Positions 1-43,692 are shown, counted from the first letter of the stretch. The stretch is DNA of 64,000 bases from Euleptes europaea (GCF_029931775.1 NC_079312.1:122448872-122512871), one strand, 5' to 3'. Made by a program: numbers and translations. The notes: generated by a model from the letters alone, not told the origin.

Positions 1-1440
1 GCTACTCCACCCAGTTGGCAATTGTTTAAATAGACAGTTAAATCAGTCACAAATGACATAAATTAGCACAAAAATATTCTGTGGTTTTAAAAAATTCTAC
101 CATTCAATGTTCATCAAAGTAGTTGTTAGCAACGTTGATGGATGCCGATCTGTTTGGGTCAATTACAAAAAAACAGCATGAAGGCTCAGAATTATTCATC
201 TATTAATATACAATGCAATACACAATATAAATACACAATATGAAACAGCATACTACAAGCCAATAAGATGTACCAACATATATGGCCAATATCATCAATG
301 TAATCAGCAAGTAGAAGTCCATCCAAAGTTCCAGCTTTACAAATCCAGAAACATCTGTGTATTGTCCAAACGATTCTTCTTTCAGACTGATAGCACAACA
401 GGAAACGTGCCCTCTGGATTAGGTGCCAAATCATGGCTTCATCAGCCTGATATACAAAATAAGTGCTACAATAAAATATACTTATATACTCAAAATGATA
501 CATACTTATGATTTTACTATACAGGAAAAGTTGCACGAAGATCTGTTTGGGTCAGCAGCGTTTACATGCACAGACAGTTTTGAAAAATCTCCTGATGCAA
601 ACCTATTCAGGAGGCATTCAGATCTTTAGGTACTGAACAGAACAGACTTGGTGATTGGTGCATGTCTTATTGCCACCACTGGAGACAGAAAGCTCTATCC
701 TCAAACACATTCAATGAGAAATGCGCAGCATCCATACCATGAATCGACTGGTTTGGCCTCCAGGCTCTGTGGAGGCCATCCTACGCTGCAGAGCTCATTT
801 CCTCTCTAGGCACTTCTGTTTGCACAATTCTGAAGTCCCCCCCACAATGAGGCCAAAGTACCTAGTGCAAAAGGAAACAAGCCCTGCAGCAAACAATTGC
901 CTCTACAGCACCTGGAGAAAAGAGTACCTATAGGAAAGGTATAGAACAGGTAGCTTGTGATGGGTTGTATCCAAAGTGCGGTGGAGGAAGCTCCACTTAT
1001 GGAATGAAACTTTCCCACCTCACCCTTCTGTTGCAGCTCACTATCCCCCCTGAAATGCTGCCCCCAGGAGTCTAGGGACTATCTGCAACAGCAATGTGTG
1101 CACTGTGCATGGGTCTGCGACAGGAGGGGGAAATTGGTGAAGAATCCAACCTCTTGTGCCAAATGAAAGCCCGATCCGGCCATACATCACTTCTATCTTG
1201 AATTGACGAAAACCGTGTATCATTTTATAGAATGAGTAATTATTTTTGTAATTCTCTTATTCATAAGAGGAAGCAGTATCAACTCAATTTCCTTGGAAGC
1301 CAAAAACAAACAAACAAACAATAAGATATGAAAGAAGTACGTAGGAGGTCATCCAGCAATGACAACCAGCAATAGCACTCAAGAGGCCCAATGCCATGCT
1401 TTGGCTTTCTTGAATAGCCCAGATTCTCTCCTTTAAGACC
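1..1440. other. upstream flank, nothing recognised
   Basis: No myosin exon, splice-framed coding segment or clear repeat was recognised here. Only short unrelated open frames occur. The stretch lies upstream of the gene 1 promoter and would separate it from the previous gene of the array, if there is one. Confidence 0.4.
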
Positions 1441-1449
1441 CTTGTGAAA

Positions 1450-1459
1450 TTATTTATAG
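1450..1459 (+). promoter_or_regulatory. candidate MEF2 site upstream of gene 1
   Basis: TTATTTATAG matches the MEF2 consensus YTA(A/T)4TAR and lies about 190 bp upstream of the TATA box. MEF2 factors drive sarcomeric genes, so the position is sensible. Binding is inferred only from the match. Confidence 0.4.
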
Positions 1460-1538
1460 GGCTTTTCTCACATAGTCGGTAGGACATCAAATATTTCTAA
1501 TTATATCCAGTCATGTCAAATGACAATTATGTCTTTAG

Positions 1539-1561
1539 TCAAGTTTGCCAAACAATGCTTT
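1539..1561 (+). promoter_or_regulatory. promoter block shared by both MYH genes
   Basis: The stretch reads TCAAGTTTGCCAAACAAT followed by GCTTT. A nearly identical block (two substitutions) lies upstream of the gene 2 TATA box at 43305-43327. It sits about 105 bp upstream of TATA here and about 73 bp in gene 2. Survival in otherwise diverged flanks suggests a regulatory element of the array; the bound factor is unknown. Confidence 0.55.
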
Positions 1562-1644
1562 ATGGAGAAAGGTTAGCCAAGATGCCTTGAGTGAAGAATG
1601 GCTGGGGCGTAGGACAGGGGCTGGCACTTAGGCTCATCCAACAG

Positions 1645-1653
1645 TATAAAAGG
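1645..1653 (+). promoter_or_regulatory. TATA box of MYH gene 1
   Basis: TATAAAAGG lies about 30 bp upstream of the inferred start of a short noncoding exon with a GTGAGT donor at 1699. A second noncoding exon follows at 1931. This matches the usual fast MYH promoter: TATA box, two short untranslated exons, then the exon with the start codon. Confidence 0.75.
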
Positions 1654-1674
1654 GTGTCTGGGACAAATCTGCCT

Positions 1675-1698
1675 TGTCCTTCTTAAGATATTTAATAA
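1675..1698 (+). other. MYH: MYH gene 1 noncoding exon 1 (5' UTR)
   Basis: The start is inferred from the TATA spacing and is approximate. The end is set by the donor GTGAGT at 1699. It contains no ATG in good context. Confidence 0.5.
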
Positions 1699-1930
1699 GT
1701 GAGTGCTGGGGGGAATATGGGGGGATATGGAGGGGGATAAGGGGCAGCACCCCCTGAATTCCACACATGCCATTTCGTTCCTTCTACACCAGCCATTAAT
1801 GCAAAAGGATTGACACTGTGTGAGCAAGGATTTCCAACGTGCCCATCCGTTTCTAGTCAGTAGTCCTCACGGGAAGGCTTTTTAAAATGGATCAGTGAGG
1901 AGCGATTCACTTTTTTCTTTTCTTTTGCAG

Positions 1931-1978
1931 TATCGGTCAGTGTTGAGCCTCCCCGCCATCCATTCTGTACACCAGGAG
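1931..1978 (+). other. MYH: MYH gene 1 noncoding exon 2 (5' UTR)
   Basis: A strong acceptor (pyrimidine tract ending TTTTGCAG at 1930) and a GTAAGC donor at 1979 bound 48 nt. Gene 2 has a candidate exon 2 of exactly the same length at 43645-43692, starting with similar sequence (TATCGGTCAGT against TGTCGGCCAGT), which supports both. Confidence 0.65.
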
Positions 1979-2290
1979 GTAAGCCTGTGATTTTCTCATT
2001 CTTGGTAAAGGAGGGGGTTATACAGAGAAATGCCCCTCTTGGGACACTGGAGGGACACTGTACTACTGATATTCGGCATGAAATTGATATTGTGTCCCAG
2101 TTGTGCTGCATGGTGTTCACTGTCACTGTCATGTGAAGCCTGATTAACAAGCACTCCTCCCCTTCAAGCACGTGCCAGGAATTCTAGCTTTTAATTGCTT
2201 TCTAGGACATTCTCTGAATCTTCCACCGAAAATCTTACTGCCAGCAGTAGAGTTGCCACGTCCCCCCTAGCTACCAGCGGGGGATGGGGG

Positions 2291-2471
2291 CAGGGTTGTC
2301 AGATCCTGGAGATATGGCGATGGAGCCTGGGGAGGGCAGGGACCTCAGTGGGCACAATGCAACAGAGCCCACCCTGCAAAGCATCCATTTTCTCCAGAGG
2401 AACTGATATTTGTAGTCTGGAGATGTAATTCTGGGTCATCTCCAGGTCCCACCGGGAGGCAGGCATCCCTG
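2291..2471 (+). mobile_element. old hAT-like MITE copy
   Basis: It starts CAGGGTTGTC, ends GGCATCCCTG, and carries the family's central block (CATTTTCTCCAGAGGAACTG). More diverged than the other copies; no clear target duplication. Confidence 0.6.
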
Positions 2472-3145
2472 CCATTTTTTTTGATGGAACACTGCTGTGA
2501 TAGAATCTCTTTGGGAACGGAAAGTTATGTTCGATTATATTATTTAGTTTTAGTGCATTTTTATCCTGCCCTTCCCTCAGGAAGGGTAGGTGGTTCCCTC
2601 TCTCCCCTTTATTCTCATAACAATGCTGTGAGATAGGCTAGGCCAACCAGCTGCCTCTAGGAAGCCCCCAAACAAGACGGCTGCAACAGCAGCCTGCCTG
2701 TGTTCCACAGCACCTAATATAATAGGCATGTTCCTCTGATACTGGAGATGATAGGTATGCATCATGACTAGTATTCATTTTGACTAGTAGCCATGGATAG
2801 CCCTCTGCTCCATGAACATGTCCACTCCCCTCTTAAAGCCTTCCAGGTTGGCAGCCATCACCACATCCTGGGGCAGGGTGTTCCACAATTTAACTATGCA
2901 CTATTTGGTCCACTGGAGAAACTCAGATGTACTCACCCCACCATGGCAAATAGTACCACTCAGACTGTTTACCGTCAGAAAAATAGCGTGGAGAGACTGG
3001 AGCTCATGTGTGCTGCAGTTGCAATTCAAATCTGAAACTGCTTGAGTGGGAATTGAGGAGAGCCTGCAACATATGTATGACTGCTAGGACACAGTATAGG
3101 AACCCTGGATCCAAGCTGCATACTCTGTAATGCATGCTATGTTAG

Positions 3146-3262
3146 TGTGTGTGTTAAGTGCCATCAAGTCGCTTCCGACTCATGGCGACCCTATGAATGA
3201 AAGTCCTCCAAAATGTCCTATCTTTGACAGCCTTGTTCAGATCTTGCAAACTGAGTGACCTG
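3146..3262 (-). mobile_element. BovB (RTE) LINE 3' end fragment
   Basis: Read on the minus strand it ends in the BovB tail: 'TCGGAAGCGACTTGA' followed by 'TGGCACTTAACACACAC'. Same tail as the copies at 16396 and 58108. Confidence 0.8.
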
Positions 3263-3933
3263 GTTGAATTCATTATACCCTGAGTGGCTACATGTGCCAA
3301 GTCAGGAGGTTTCTGTACCAGGAATAGAAACTTCAACCAAATCATTGTAATTAATACGTATTTAATTACATATTAAAATGTGGTCATGAATTTGGACAGT
3401 TGAGGGGACAAAAAGCAACGGCTCTGGGGCTTGCAGGGTGCATAGAACTTGTTTATTTATATAATTTTGATACAGTTCTGTAACGATATGGAATACTGTA
3501 ATCATGACTATATCTAATTCTCAACGTGACCAGATCTGTGGATACTGAAATCCCGAGACTGGAGCCGCGAAAAGAGAACACAGATCTTTCTACACACATG
3601 AGGAAAGCTCTAGGTTTGCAGAAAAATCTGAACTCTAAAGAAATAAAAACAAAATTTGAAAATTGAGGGAGTTAACTCTCCCAAATGCTAGAAGCAGCTC
3701 TTGTAGCTTTACGAAACGAATGCCATTGGCTACTGTGAGGGCTTGCCTAGCCTTGGTTTCTGTCAGTAAAAGGCAGGGAGAGGAAGTAGGGCCCTTTCCA
3801 GAGCTGTTTGGCCTGGAGAAGTCATCAGGGCAAGGCCTGGCAGAAACCACCAGGCAACTTGCTATCACACAACTTGCATGACTCACCCAGGACGGACTGC
3901 TTACTACAGTTCAACAGCAGCCACCTCACAAAA

Positions 3934-4166
3934 AGCCAGTGTAAAATAGTGGTTAGGGTTTCAGACTAGGATCTGCGAGATCCAGGTTTGAATCTCTGCT
4001 GTGGAAGCTCACAGGGTGATCTTAGGCCAGTTACGCGTTCTCAGCCTAACTTACCTCACAGGATTGTTGTGAGGATAAAATGGAGGAAAGGAGACTGCTG
4101 TAAGCTGCTTTGGGTCCCCATTGTGGAGAAAAGCAGGGTATAAATCAGGTAATAATAGAGCTGATA
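3934..4166 (+). repeat. tRNA-derived SINE
   Basis: Head with TAGTGGTTAGGGT (A-box-like) and GGTTTGAATC (B-box-like), then a body ending GGGTATAAATCAGG. An antisense relative lies at 48441-48643. Confidence 0.7.
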
Positions 4167-4675
4167 AAGATACTAGGTAGGTAGGTTGGTTGGTTGGTGG
4201 GAAGGAGAGAAGAAGCAGGGGAAGGTGAGGATATGGGAGCTGCCAGGAGAAGGGAAAGAGGAAATAGTAGGAAACCCCACCCCCAGTCCTTGTGGGTCCC
4301 CTGCGTGCATTTCCTCATTCCCATGTTTTATGAAAAACTATTAAAGATGGCATTTACTTCTAGCAATGAATGATAGTGATTACAACATTATTTTACACTG
4401 AAGATAAACTGTCCCTTTTCTGTAGAATTCTTGTAAAAAAAAAACCTTTTCACTGAAGTTTAGAACGTGTGGGCAGATTTAAATTAAGTGTACTAATAAA
4501 CCAGTTTTTAACCAGATCAACTGAAATATCTTTAATTGGTTGAAAGGCCTAAACTGGACCTCTGTTTTTGTTTTGTAAATTCGGAATGTTTTATAAATCA
4601 CTTTAATTAAAAATGTTGAAAGCAAGCACTTAACATGTAGGAAATATTCAGTGCAATACTAAACTAATTAGTTCT

Positions 4676-5012
4676 AACAGAGCAATCCTAGTTACTCCAG
4701 TGTAAGCCTATTCATAGGGTTACCAGGTCCCTCTTTGCTACTGCCGGGAGGTTTCTGGGGCGGAGCCTAAGGAGGGTGGGGTTTGGTGAGGGGAGGGACT
4801 TCAATGCCATAGAGTCCAATTGCCAAAGCAGCCATTTTCTCCAGGTGAACTGATCTCTGTCGGAGGAAATCTTCTGCTAGTACCTGGAGGTTGGCAACCC
4901 TACCTATTCATTTCAATGGGCTTAGACTGGAGTAACTCTGTTTAAGATTGCACTGTAAGCCCTTTGAAGTCAATAGGTTTACAAGGGTGTAACTCTGTTT
5001 AGGATTGCACTG
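4676..5012. mobile_element. foldback MITE split by a hAT-like MITE
   Basis: Left AGCAATCCTAGTTACTCCAG and right GGAGTAACTCTGTTTAAGAT are inverted relatives, and the right part repeats again to GGATTGCACTG. A single-unit relative is at 40511-40587. The hAT-like copy at 4715-4902 sits inside, flanked by CCTATTCA on both sides. Confidence 0.55.
4715..4902 (+). mobile_element. hAT-like MITE (TAGGGTTGCCA family)
   Basis: Inverted ends TAGGGTTACC and GGCAACCCTA; perfect 8-bp duplication CCTATTCA at 4707-4714 and 4903-4910. Confidence 0.85.
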
Positions 5013-5451
5013 CCAGAGACAAAGCTGCCTTGCCCATTGCCATTTTAACGGACCTTAGATGCTTAGATACCTTTCAGTGCAGTGCTACGGGTTTATGTAG
5101 CACACACTGATTGGTCTCTTGAAGAGTATGTATCTCCAATGGGTTGGGAATTAGCAGGAAAGCAACCGTGTAACTGAACGATATGCAGCAGTAGCAGAAC
5201 CCTTTCTTGCTTCTTCCCACTCTCCCTGCTGCATGTACTGCACATACTTGCTCTGTGCAAGAATCAGATCTTGTACCCCTCTCCTACTAAAGTTGTTGTC
5301 TTTTTTGACCCTCCATGTTCCTCGGTTCCCAGATTCTAAAATAAGGCCTGAATGATGAGGATCAAAACAAGGCTTTAATGCGGCCCTTTTATAATTTCAG
5401 AATGGTCGATTTATTCCCCTAAGAACACAACCCACTGAAATTGCCCCTGTC

Positions 5452-5656
5452 TAGGGTTGCCAACCTCCAGGTACTAGCTGGAGATCTCCTGCTATTACAA
5501 CTGATCTCCAGCCGATAGAGATCAGATCACCTGGAGAAAAATGGCCGCTTTGGCAATTAAACTCTATGGCATTAAAGTCCCTCCCCAAACCCCGCCCTCC
5601 TCAGGCTCCGCCCCAAAAACCTCCTGCCAGTGGCGAAGAGGGACCTGGCAACCCTA
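5452..5656 (-). mobile_element. hAT-like MITE
   Basis: Ends TAGGGTTGCC and GGCAACCCTA, opposite orientation to the previous copy; perfect 8-bp duplication CCCCTGTC on both sides. Confidence 0.85.
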
Positions 5657-5699
5657 CCCCTGTCTGAACTCAATTAAAACTGATAAACCACATTGGAAG

Positions 5700-6303
5700 G
5701 ACTGCCTCTCCCTCCACGTTCCTGTGCAGTAGCTTCATTCTTCCCAGCAAGGTCTCCTATCAGTACCCCTCTTATCTGACAACAGTCTGGGCCTGAGCCT
5801 TTTCAGTGGCTGCCCCCATCCCTCTGGAACAATCTTCTGGAAGGGCTCAGGGGTACTCCTACCCTCCTGGGTATCTGGCAGATAGGGTTGCCAGGACCCT
5901 CTTCACCATCGGCGGGAGGTTTTTGGGGCGGAGCCTGAGGAGGGTGGGGTTTGGGGAGGGGACGGACTTCAATGCCAGAGAGTCCAATGGCCAAAGCGGC
6001 CATTTTCTCCAGGTGATCTGATCTCTATCGGCTGGAGATCAGTTGTAATAGCAGGAGATCTCCAGCTATTACCTGGAGGCTGGCAGCCCTACTGACAAAA
6101 CTGTTATGGAGAGCTTTGGGGAAGCCTGAGCCTGGGCAAAGGGGGAATACCCTGCTGGTGGAGGCATAAGTTGTTTTTATATCGATTGTTTTAATGTTTG
6201 TTTTATCAAATTGTTTTATATTGTTGTTACCTGTCTTTGGTCATCAAATTCTCAGGAGAAAGGTGGCCATATATACAGATTTTAAATGAAGATAAATAAA
6301 TGA
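5700..6303 (+). mobile_element. LINE 3' end fragment, family unsure
   Basis: Decayed LINE 3' region (relics of a coding end near GGCTGCCCCCATCCCTCTGG) with an A-rich AAATAAATGAATA tail. It is interrupted by the hAT-like copy at 5883-6091. Confidence 0.45.
5883..6091 (+). mobile_element. hAT-like MITE
   Basis: TAGGGTTGCC start and GGCAGCCCTA end; flanks CTGGCAGA and CTGACAAA agree at 6 of 8 sites. Confidence 0.8.
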
Positions 6304-6460
6304 ATACAAACTTAGTTACAAGCAGTTTAATGAAATGCCTGACACCCACATGCCTTTTCAACACTTTTCACCATATGTCAGTCTTATGAATGTAAGATAC
6401 TTATATACAGGGGCACTATAATGGTGTGATCCTCACGTGAGCTATTTTTCTCTTCACTAG

Positions 6461-38535
<32,075 letters not shown>

Positions 38536-38633
38536 TCTCAACTAGAAAATGCAGAGTGATTTGAAGAGATGCGCAAAATGTGAAGCTCTTTGTCACTCCT
38601 TGTATTTACTGTTAATTTTCCCCAGTCTTAGAA

Positions 38634-38639
38634 AATAAA
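38634..38639 (+). promoter_or_regulatory. polyadenylation signal of MYH gene 1
   Basis: AATAAA lies about 100 nt after the stop codon, giving the short 3' UTR usual for sarcomeric MYH genes. A second AATAAA at 38699-38704 could serve as an alternative. Confidence 0.75.
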
Positions 38640-38748
38640 GATGGTAGAGAACTTTGCATACTTAATTGGCGTGACTTTTCTTTTTAACTTCGTGCCTAAA
38701 TAAAACATGGCCCATTCCACTCTATGTTCAGCTTCTAAGTTCCTTGTA

Positions 38749-39270
38749 ACCATGAAAATGTGCTCTACTAACCATGCCTGATTGTAAGGACCAGTTCACA
38801 TGAGTCCATGTGGCCACACACCTAATTGGACCAGACATGAGCCCAGACTTCTCTGCTAGGAACTCAATTCCTAACCCAGTGTCCTGATCCAAATTGGGAC
38901 TGAGCACATCTGGGAATTGAGTTCCTAGCAGAGAAGTCTAGGTTCACATCTAATCCAAAATAGTTGTGGTGGTTAAATGGGAGGGTTGCCAGCTCCAGGT
39001 TGGGAAATACCTGGAGATTTTGGGGGTGGAACCTGAGGAGAGTGGGATTTGGAGAGGGGAGGGCCTTCAATGCCATAGAGTCCAATTGCCAAAGCAGCCA
39101 TTTTCTCCAGGGGAACTGATCTCTGTCACCTGGAGATCAGTTGTGATAGTAAGAGATCTCCAGCCACCACCTGGAAGTTGGCAGCCCTACCACATGGACT
39201 CTTGTGAATTGGCCCTTACAGTCAGGCATGGTTACTATGTGTGAGCCTTAGCAAAGCACATTTTCATGAA
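38749..39270. mobile_element. inverted-repeat element with nested MITE, just after gene 1
   Basis: ACCATGAAAATGTGCT on the left and AGCACATTTTCATG on the right begin inverted arms of about 75 bp that also share ACCATGCCTGA. A second inverted pair (CTCTGCTAGGAACTCAATTC) lies inside near 38850-38935. The hAT-like copy at 38981-39189 is nested. Confidence 0.6.
38981..39189 (+). mobile_element. hAT-like MITE, nested
   Basis: GAGGGTTGCC to GGCAGCCCTA, family body intact; duplication weak. Confidence 0.75.
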
Positions 39271-40221
39271 GTGTAAACAGGCATAATGTTAGGCAAGAAC
39301 TTGTATTATATGTAGACAGAATGCAATTCCATGAGATGTATTAATCAGCTTTCTCTCCCTCTGAGTTCCACTGTGATTTTTAAGGTTGGGACCCAGTGAA
39401 AGGTCTACCAAAAAGAACCGATGACCCCAAGTTGTGGGATACTTTTCAAGTGAGGTTGAGAAAATGAAAAATGTTACGCAGTTTTAAATTAATTGGGCTT
39501 AAGCACACTTAATTCTATTGCTGGATTGTAGCCATGGTGTCCCAGGAAATGGCTTGGCCTCTGGTTGTTCTCCAACGAGCCGTGCAGTTGCCAAGGACAT
39601 AAAAGATCTGAGGGCAGAAATATGAGTATGTTAAATAGGAATCACTAGCTCTCTATGTCATTGGTAATTATAAAATGTCAAGTGCAAATATAAGCAGCTA
39701 TGAAATCAGCAGAGGCATTTGGGTAGTCTCTTCTTTACATTGTGGTTTAGTACTGTCAGACCTCAAGTCAAGGGAGTATAAACTCTGCATCTGAACAACT
39801 GAATAAACTGATACGTCTGAACAAATAATCATCAAAATATGTTATTAAGTACATACTTCCTATTAGTGGCCTGGAGGGATCAACTATGTTCAGCATTCTT
39901 TAAGGGATTTAGTAACAATCTGGTACTAAAATCTAAAACAAATACAAAGCATGGTTCTGGTCTGGACCCATATATCTGACATAAAAGCTTCAGAAATGTT
40001 AGTATAGACTTCTCAGTCAGTCAGTCACTGTTCTGAAATCTGAATGATTCATACACATTTCTCCTATATGAATAATATAACTTATGCAGGAAAGGGTATC
40101 GGTATCATTTCAATTATGAGACAAGCAATGCCATCCTAAGCCAAGTTATGCCCTTCTAAGACATCAGTTTCAAAAGATTTAGAAGGGTGCGAATCAACGT
40201 CCGATGGCACTGAAGGTTGGG

Positions 40222-40377
40222 TGCTTTCACACATGCAGAATAGTGCACTTTCAATCCACTTTCAATGCACTTTGCAGATAGATTTTACTGTGTGAAACAG
40301 CAAAATCCACTTGTAAACTATTGTTAAAGTGCAGTGAAAGTGCATTGAAAGTGCATCATTCAGCATGCGTGAAAGTG
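40222..40377. mobile_element. small foldback MITE
   Basis: Left GCTTTCACACATGCAGAATA and right ATTCAGCATGCGTGAAAG are inverted, with inner inverted TGCACTTTCAAT pairs. Confidence 0.55.
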
Positions 40378-40510
40378 TTCGTGTTTTTGTTTTGTTAGCA
40401 GTGCACTGATGAGAGTGCCCATGACAAAACCAACACTTGTTAGAATCTTACTTAAGATAGATTTTGAAAGGAAATTCTATAATTGACCTTAACTTTGAAA
40501 GTGTTTTGTA

Positions 40511-40587
40511 GGGCAATCCTATGCAAACTTACTGAAAACCAATATGATGGGCTTAGACTGCAATAACTTTGCATAAGATTGCACTGC
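40511..40587. mobile_element. small palindromic MITE
   Basis: GGCAATCCTATGCAAA at left and TTTGCATAAGATTGCACTG at right are inverted. Relative of 4676-5012. Confidence 0.5.
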
Positions 40588-41719
40588 AAGGCAATTTCAC
40601 TTGAACAGATCTTTCAACTTGAACAATAAAACATTAAATCCTATTTTGTAAAGATTGTAACACATATTTATTTGGTGCTTCTGATTTCACTGATTGCTGT
40701 TTGGATTTGTACTTTCAGAACCTCAAACAGTGTAAAAATCCAGGGTTGGGGGGAGAACTCCTCCACAACAATTAATACCCCACTGTAAAAAGCAGGCTGC
40801 AAAAGATATTTGAGAACGGTGGGGGGAAAAAACCTTATAGTTTCCAAGTTTAAGTATCATAAACACAAATTAGCAGGGAAGCTTCCATAGACACTGAGAA
40901 AAGTATGACTGGATAACACCAAACCTTGGAAGTTTGCTGCGCATTTACCTTTAAGAAGTTAACCAGCTAGCTGTGCAGGGATTTGCCTATACTCTTTTTA
41001 AAAACTGATAGTTGAAAGTGACCTGCACCAAATATTGGGGATTTATTCTATTGCTTAATAGCTTGATGCTTGGGAAATACTTAATATTTCCTATGGAACT
41101 CCCCCACCCCCCTGAATGAAGTATGAATTAACCTGTTGCCCTGTTTCTGATGGGCACAGAAAACGATTGGTTTCCATCGTCAACTGATTTCGTTGTAGCG
41201 GTTTTAAATAATTGAAAACTGTTGCTTCTTTTCTTCTTGAGGACTTACATACTGAAGACCATTACTCCTTCCATGTAGATCTTGTTTCTAAATACGCATT
41301 TGCCTTTCCTAATGTCATCTGAACCCTCTTCAGAGTCTTTGCATATGAAACTGAATACACTGTTTGCACCAAGCATCGCCCAATGCCTACATGTGCAGGA
41401 TTGTTATCACTTGCACATGATAATGGTCACTTCCTTTGCGACAACATCAAACAGATATTCTGTGTTCAGTCTATGTCCAATTATAATCTTGAATATCTTT
41501 TCAGTAGTACTACTTCTGTAGCATTACAGCCAATTTTATAATTGTCTTTCTAATATTATTTGTTAAATGATGCACATCTCAGAAAATTTGGTTTTTTTTC
41601 TTCAAATGATCGATCGTGGGTCTGATGTGTACTGTCACATTGAGTTGAGATAATGGCAGAGTGGGATGAAATCCTTTTGTTCAGCCCCCCCACAACTGCT
41701 ACTATAACCACCCAACACT

Positions 41720-42181
41720 TAAGAGTGCAATCCTGGAGGGGGGGCTGAATCCGCATAGGAGCTGGCATGATCCCGTGCCCACATAAGTGCCCATTCATTC
41801 CAGGATAAGGGCACTTACGCTGGCCTGGGGAGCATTCACACTGGCACTGATAAGCCACCCTGCTGTGCATGGCTCTGCCACCGGTGAAGCCACGCCGGGA
41901 GCGAAATCCTGGAAGTGGGAGTCCGTGCCAGCATGTGGTGGCGCATTCCAGGGGGCAGAGCTGCATTAGGCAGCAACCTAACCCCTTTCACCCTGGGAAT
42001 GCCCCCTTGAGTTGTAGTGTCGCTATGTCACATATTTGGTGGCGTAGCCTCGCTGTTTTTATGGGGGCATTTTGCCCATTTGGCTTTATTTTCTCCGTAG
42101 CGGCCGGGAAGCCTCTGTGGAGGTACAGCAGCTGCACTGCTCCTGGCTGCTGCACATCCTCCCCACCTTCAGGAATGGGCT
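41720..42181. mobile_element. GC-rich DNA transposon copy
   Basis: Shares body blocks (GTTTTTATGGGGGCATTTTG-like, CAGGAATGGGCTG end) with the better copy at 47858-48334. Left end GTGCAATCCTGG. Diverged. Confidence 0.45.
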
Positions 42182-42429
42182 GCCCACCGTTAAGCTGTTA
42201 CTGGAGCACCAGAAGAGACCCTTGAATCCCCTGGAAATGTCTGCTGATTGAAGGGATTACCATCAGTAGAACACAGCTTTGTCACTTCTTCCCTCCCACT
42301 GAAGCTCCAGATGCCCCAAAATGTTGCTCAAACAGCTTAAGGAGGTGCTGGAGATCAGAAGTATGGGGGAACTGGCAAAAATCCTTCTCTCAGTCCAGCT
42401 CAAATGGTGGAGATATTATAGCCTCCTGG

Positions 42430-42900
42430 ACTTTCTACAATAACACAGGCAGTGACTTTATAATGATGGAAAGGAAAGGGACTGAATAGGACCTCAGCTG
42501 GACAAGAGGGGCATACTGGAGTTTACACAGGCTTGTGCCTGGGGAGGGGGGTGGGAGGAGCACGTGGAGGAATTTGATCTGCAAAGGACGTGTCAAAATA
42601 AACGGAATGCCTACTGTAGCAAATGAGAACCATACACCCTTATTCCTAACTAGAAGGTCATTCATTTGCCCATCACTGTCTTCAAACGTATTTGGCTTGC
42701 TGTTGCAAAGGACAGATCCATTCCTTCTCAGACTCTTCACTTGGGTTCTGTTGCAGAGCACCACATTCCTATCATGGTCTAAAGGCTTTTCATAAGTACC
42801 GTGGTTGTCCAAAATTGATGGATGCCATAGAATGGATGCCAGCTAAATCCCCTGTTGCGTACATGGCTCTTTACCAGGCCCCCATTCCAAAACAGTAGAC
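42430..42900. other. coding-looking stretch of unknown origin
   Basis: A 125-codon frame is open on the minus strand (42435-42812), and a short plus frame ends at 42897 with KSPVAYMALYQAPIPKQ. Neither was recognised. No splice sites or promoter were tied to it. It may be a decayed retrocopy, an unclassified repeat, or chance. Confidence 0.25.
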
Positions 42901-43260
42901 AGTTTTACACAGTCCCATCACATAGGTTTTTCTAAAATATATATGTATACTGAAAACAGGCCTTTGGCATAGCAAAATGTTGTAACAAATATTTTAGTGG
43001 TTTTTTAAATCCAGTTTTGTTTCTGGAGGTTGGGAAAATGTAATTTCTTCTTTTCTTTACAGTGGTTTAACGTGCCTAAGAAAAAATGGCTTAATGCAAG
43101 CAAACCTTAAAATAGCCTTGTTTTATTGTGGACATATAAATAGTTGTGAATACTTGATTGATTTTTATTGAACAATGTAAAAAAGTCAATCAGCTCTATA
43201 AAATATATTTAGAAATCATACGGACACTCGTAGGAATGCAGTGACTTGATTTTTTCTATT

Positions 43261-43270
43261 CTAAATATAT
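43261..43270 (+). promoter_or_regulatory. near-consensus MEF2 site upstream of gene 2
   Basis: CTAAATATAT matches nine of ten positions of the MEF2 consensus, about 110 bp upstream of the TATA box. Confidence 0.35.
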
Positions 43271-43304
43271 CCATGGATAATATGAGTAAGAATGATGATG
43301 GCAG

Positions 43305-43327
43305 TCAACTTTGCCAAACAATACTTT
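43305..43327 (+). promoter_or_regulatory. promoter block shared by both MYH genes (gene 2 copy)
   Basis: TCAACTTTGCCAAACAAT then ACTTT. It differs from the gene 1 copy at two positions. Confidence 0.55.
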
Positions 43328-43377
43328 GCCAGAAATATTTGACCTGTGGCGGAGGAGTGGCTGACAGTGACAGACCT

Positions 43378-43385
43378 TATAAAAG
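43378..43385 (+). promoter_or_regulatory. TATA box of MYH gene 2
   Basis: TATAAAAG, with a short exon ending at 43441 (donor GTAAGT) about 60 bp downstream. Same layout as gene 1. Confidence 0.75.
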
Positions 43386-43407
43386 AGTTTCTGAATTTTG
43401 CCCTGCC

Positions 43408-43441
43408 TTTCATCTGCCTTCTCCTTGGATAGAGCTACGAG
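43408..43441 (+). other. MYH: MYH gene 2 noncoding exon 1 (5' UTR)
   Basis: Start estimated from TATA spacing; end set by the GTAAGT donor at 43442. Confidence 0.5.
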
Positions 43442-43644
43442 GTAAGTCAACTGGAGAAAAAGAGAGATACTTGCAGTAAAGGCCTACACCACCCAGGGAA
43501 ATCCTGCTACCTCTGGAACTCATTTATTATAAGGATACCCCAAGCTGCTCTTGCATGCTTTCATTCATTGCCTTTCTCTGATTTTATCCTTGAAGATTTT
43601 AATTGCAATAAAAATTAGTTTCACCATTTAAAAATATTTTGCAG

Positions 43645-43692
43645 TGTCGGCCAGTCTTAAGGCAGCATACGATCCCGCTTGTGCAAGCTGAG
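43645..43692 (+). other. MYH: MYH gene 2 noncoding exon 2 (5' UTR)
   Basis: Acceptor TTTTGCAG at 43644 and donor GTAAGA at 43693 bound 48 nt, the same length as gene 1 exon 2. Confidence 0.65.

Larger units (their letters stand above)
39271..41690. other. intergenic spacer between the two MYH genes
   Basis: No exon recognised. It holds small foldback pieces (40222-40377 and 40511-40587) and otherwise unannotated AT-rich sequence. Confidence 0.4.
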
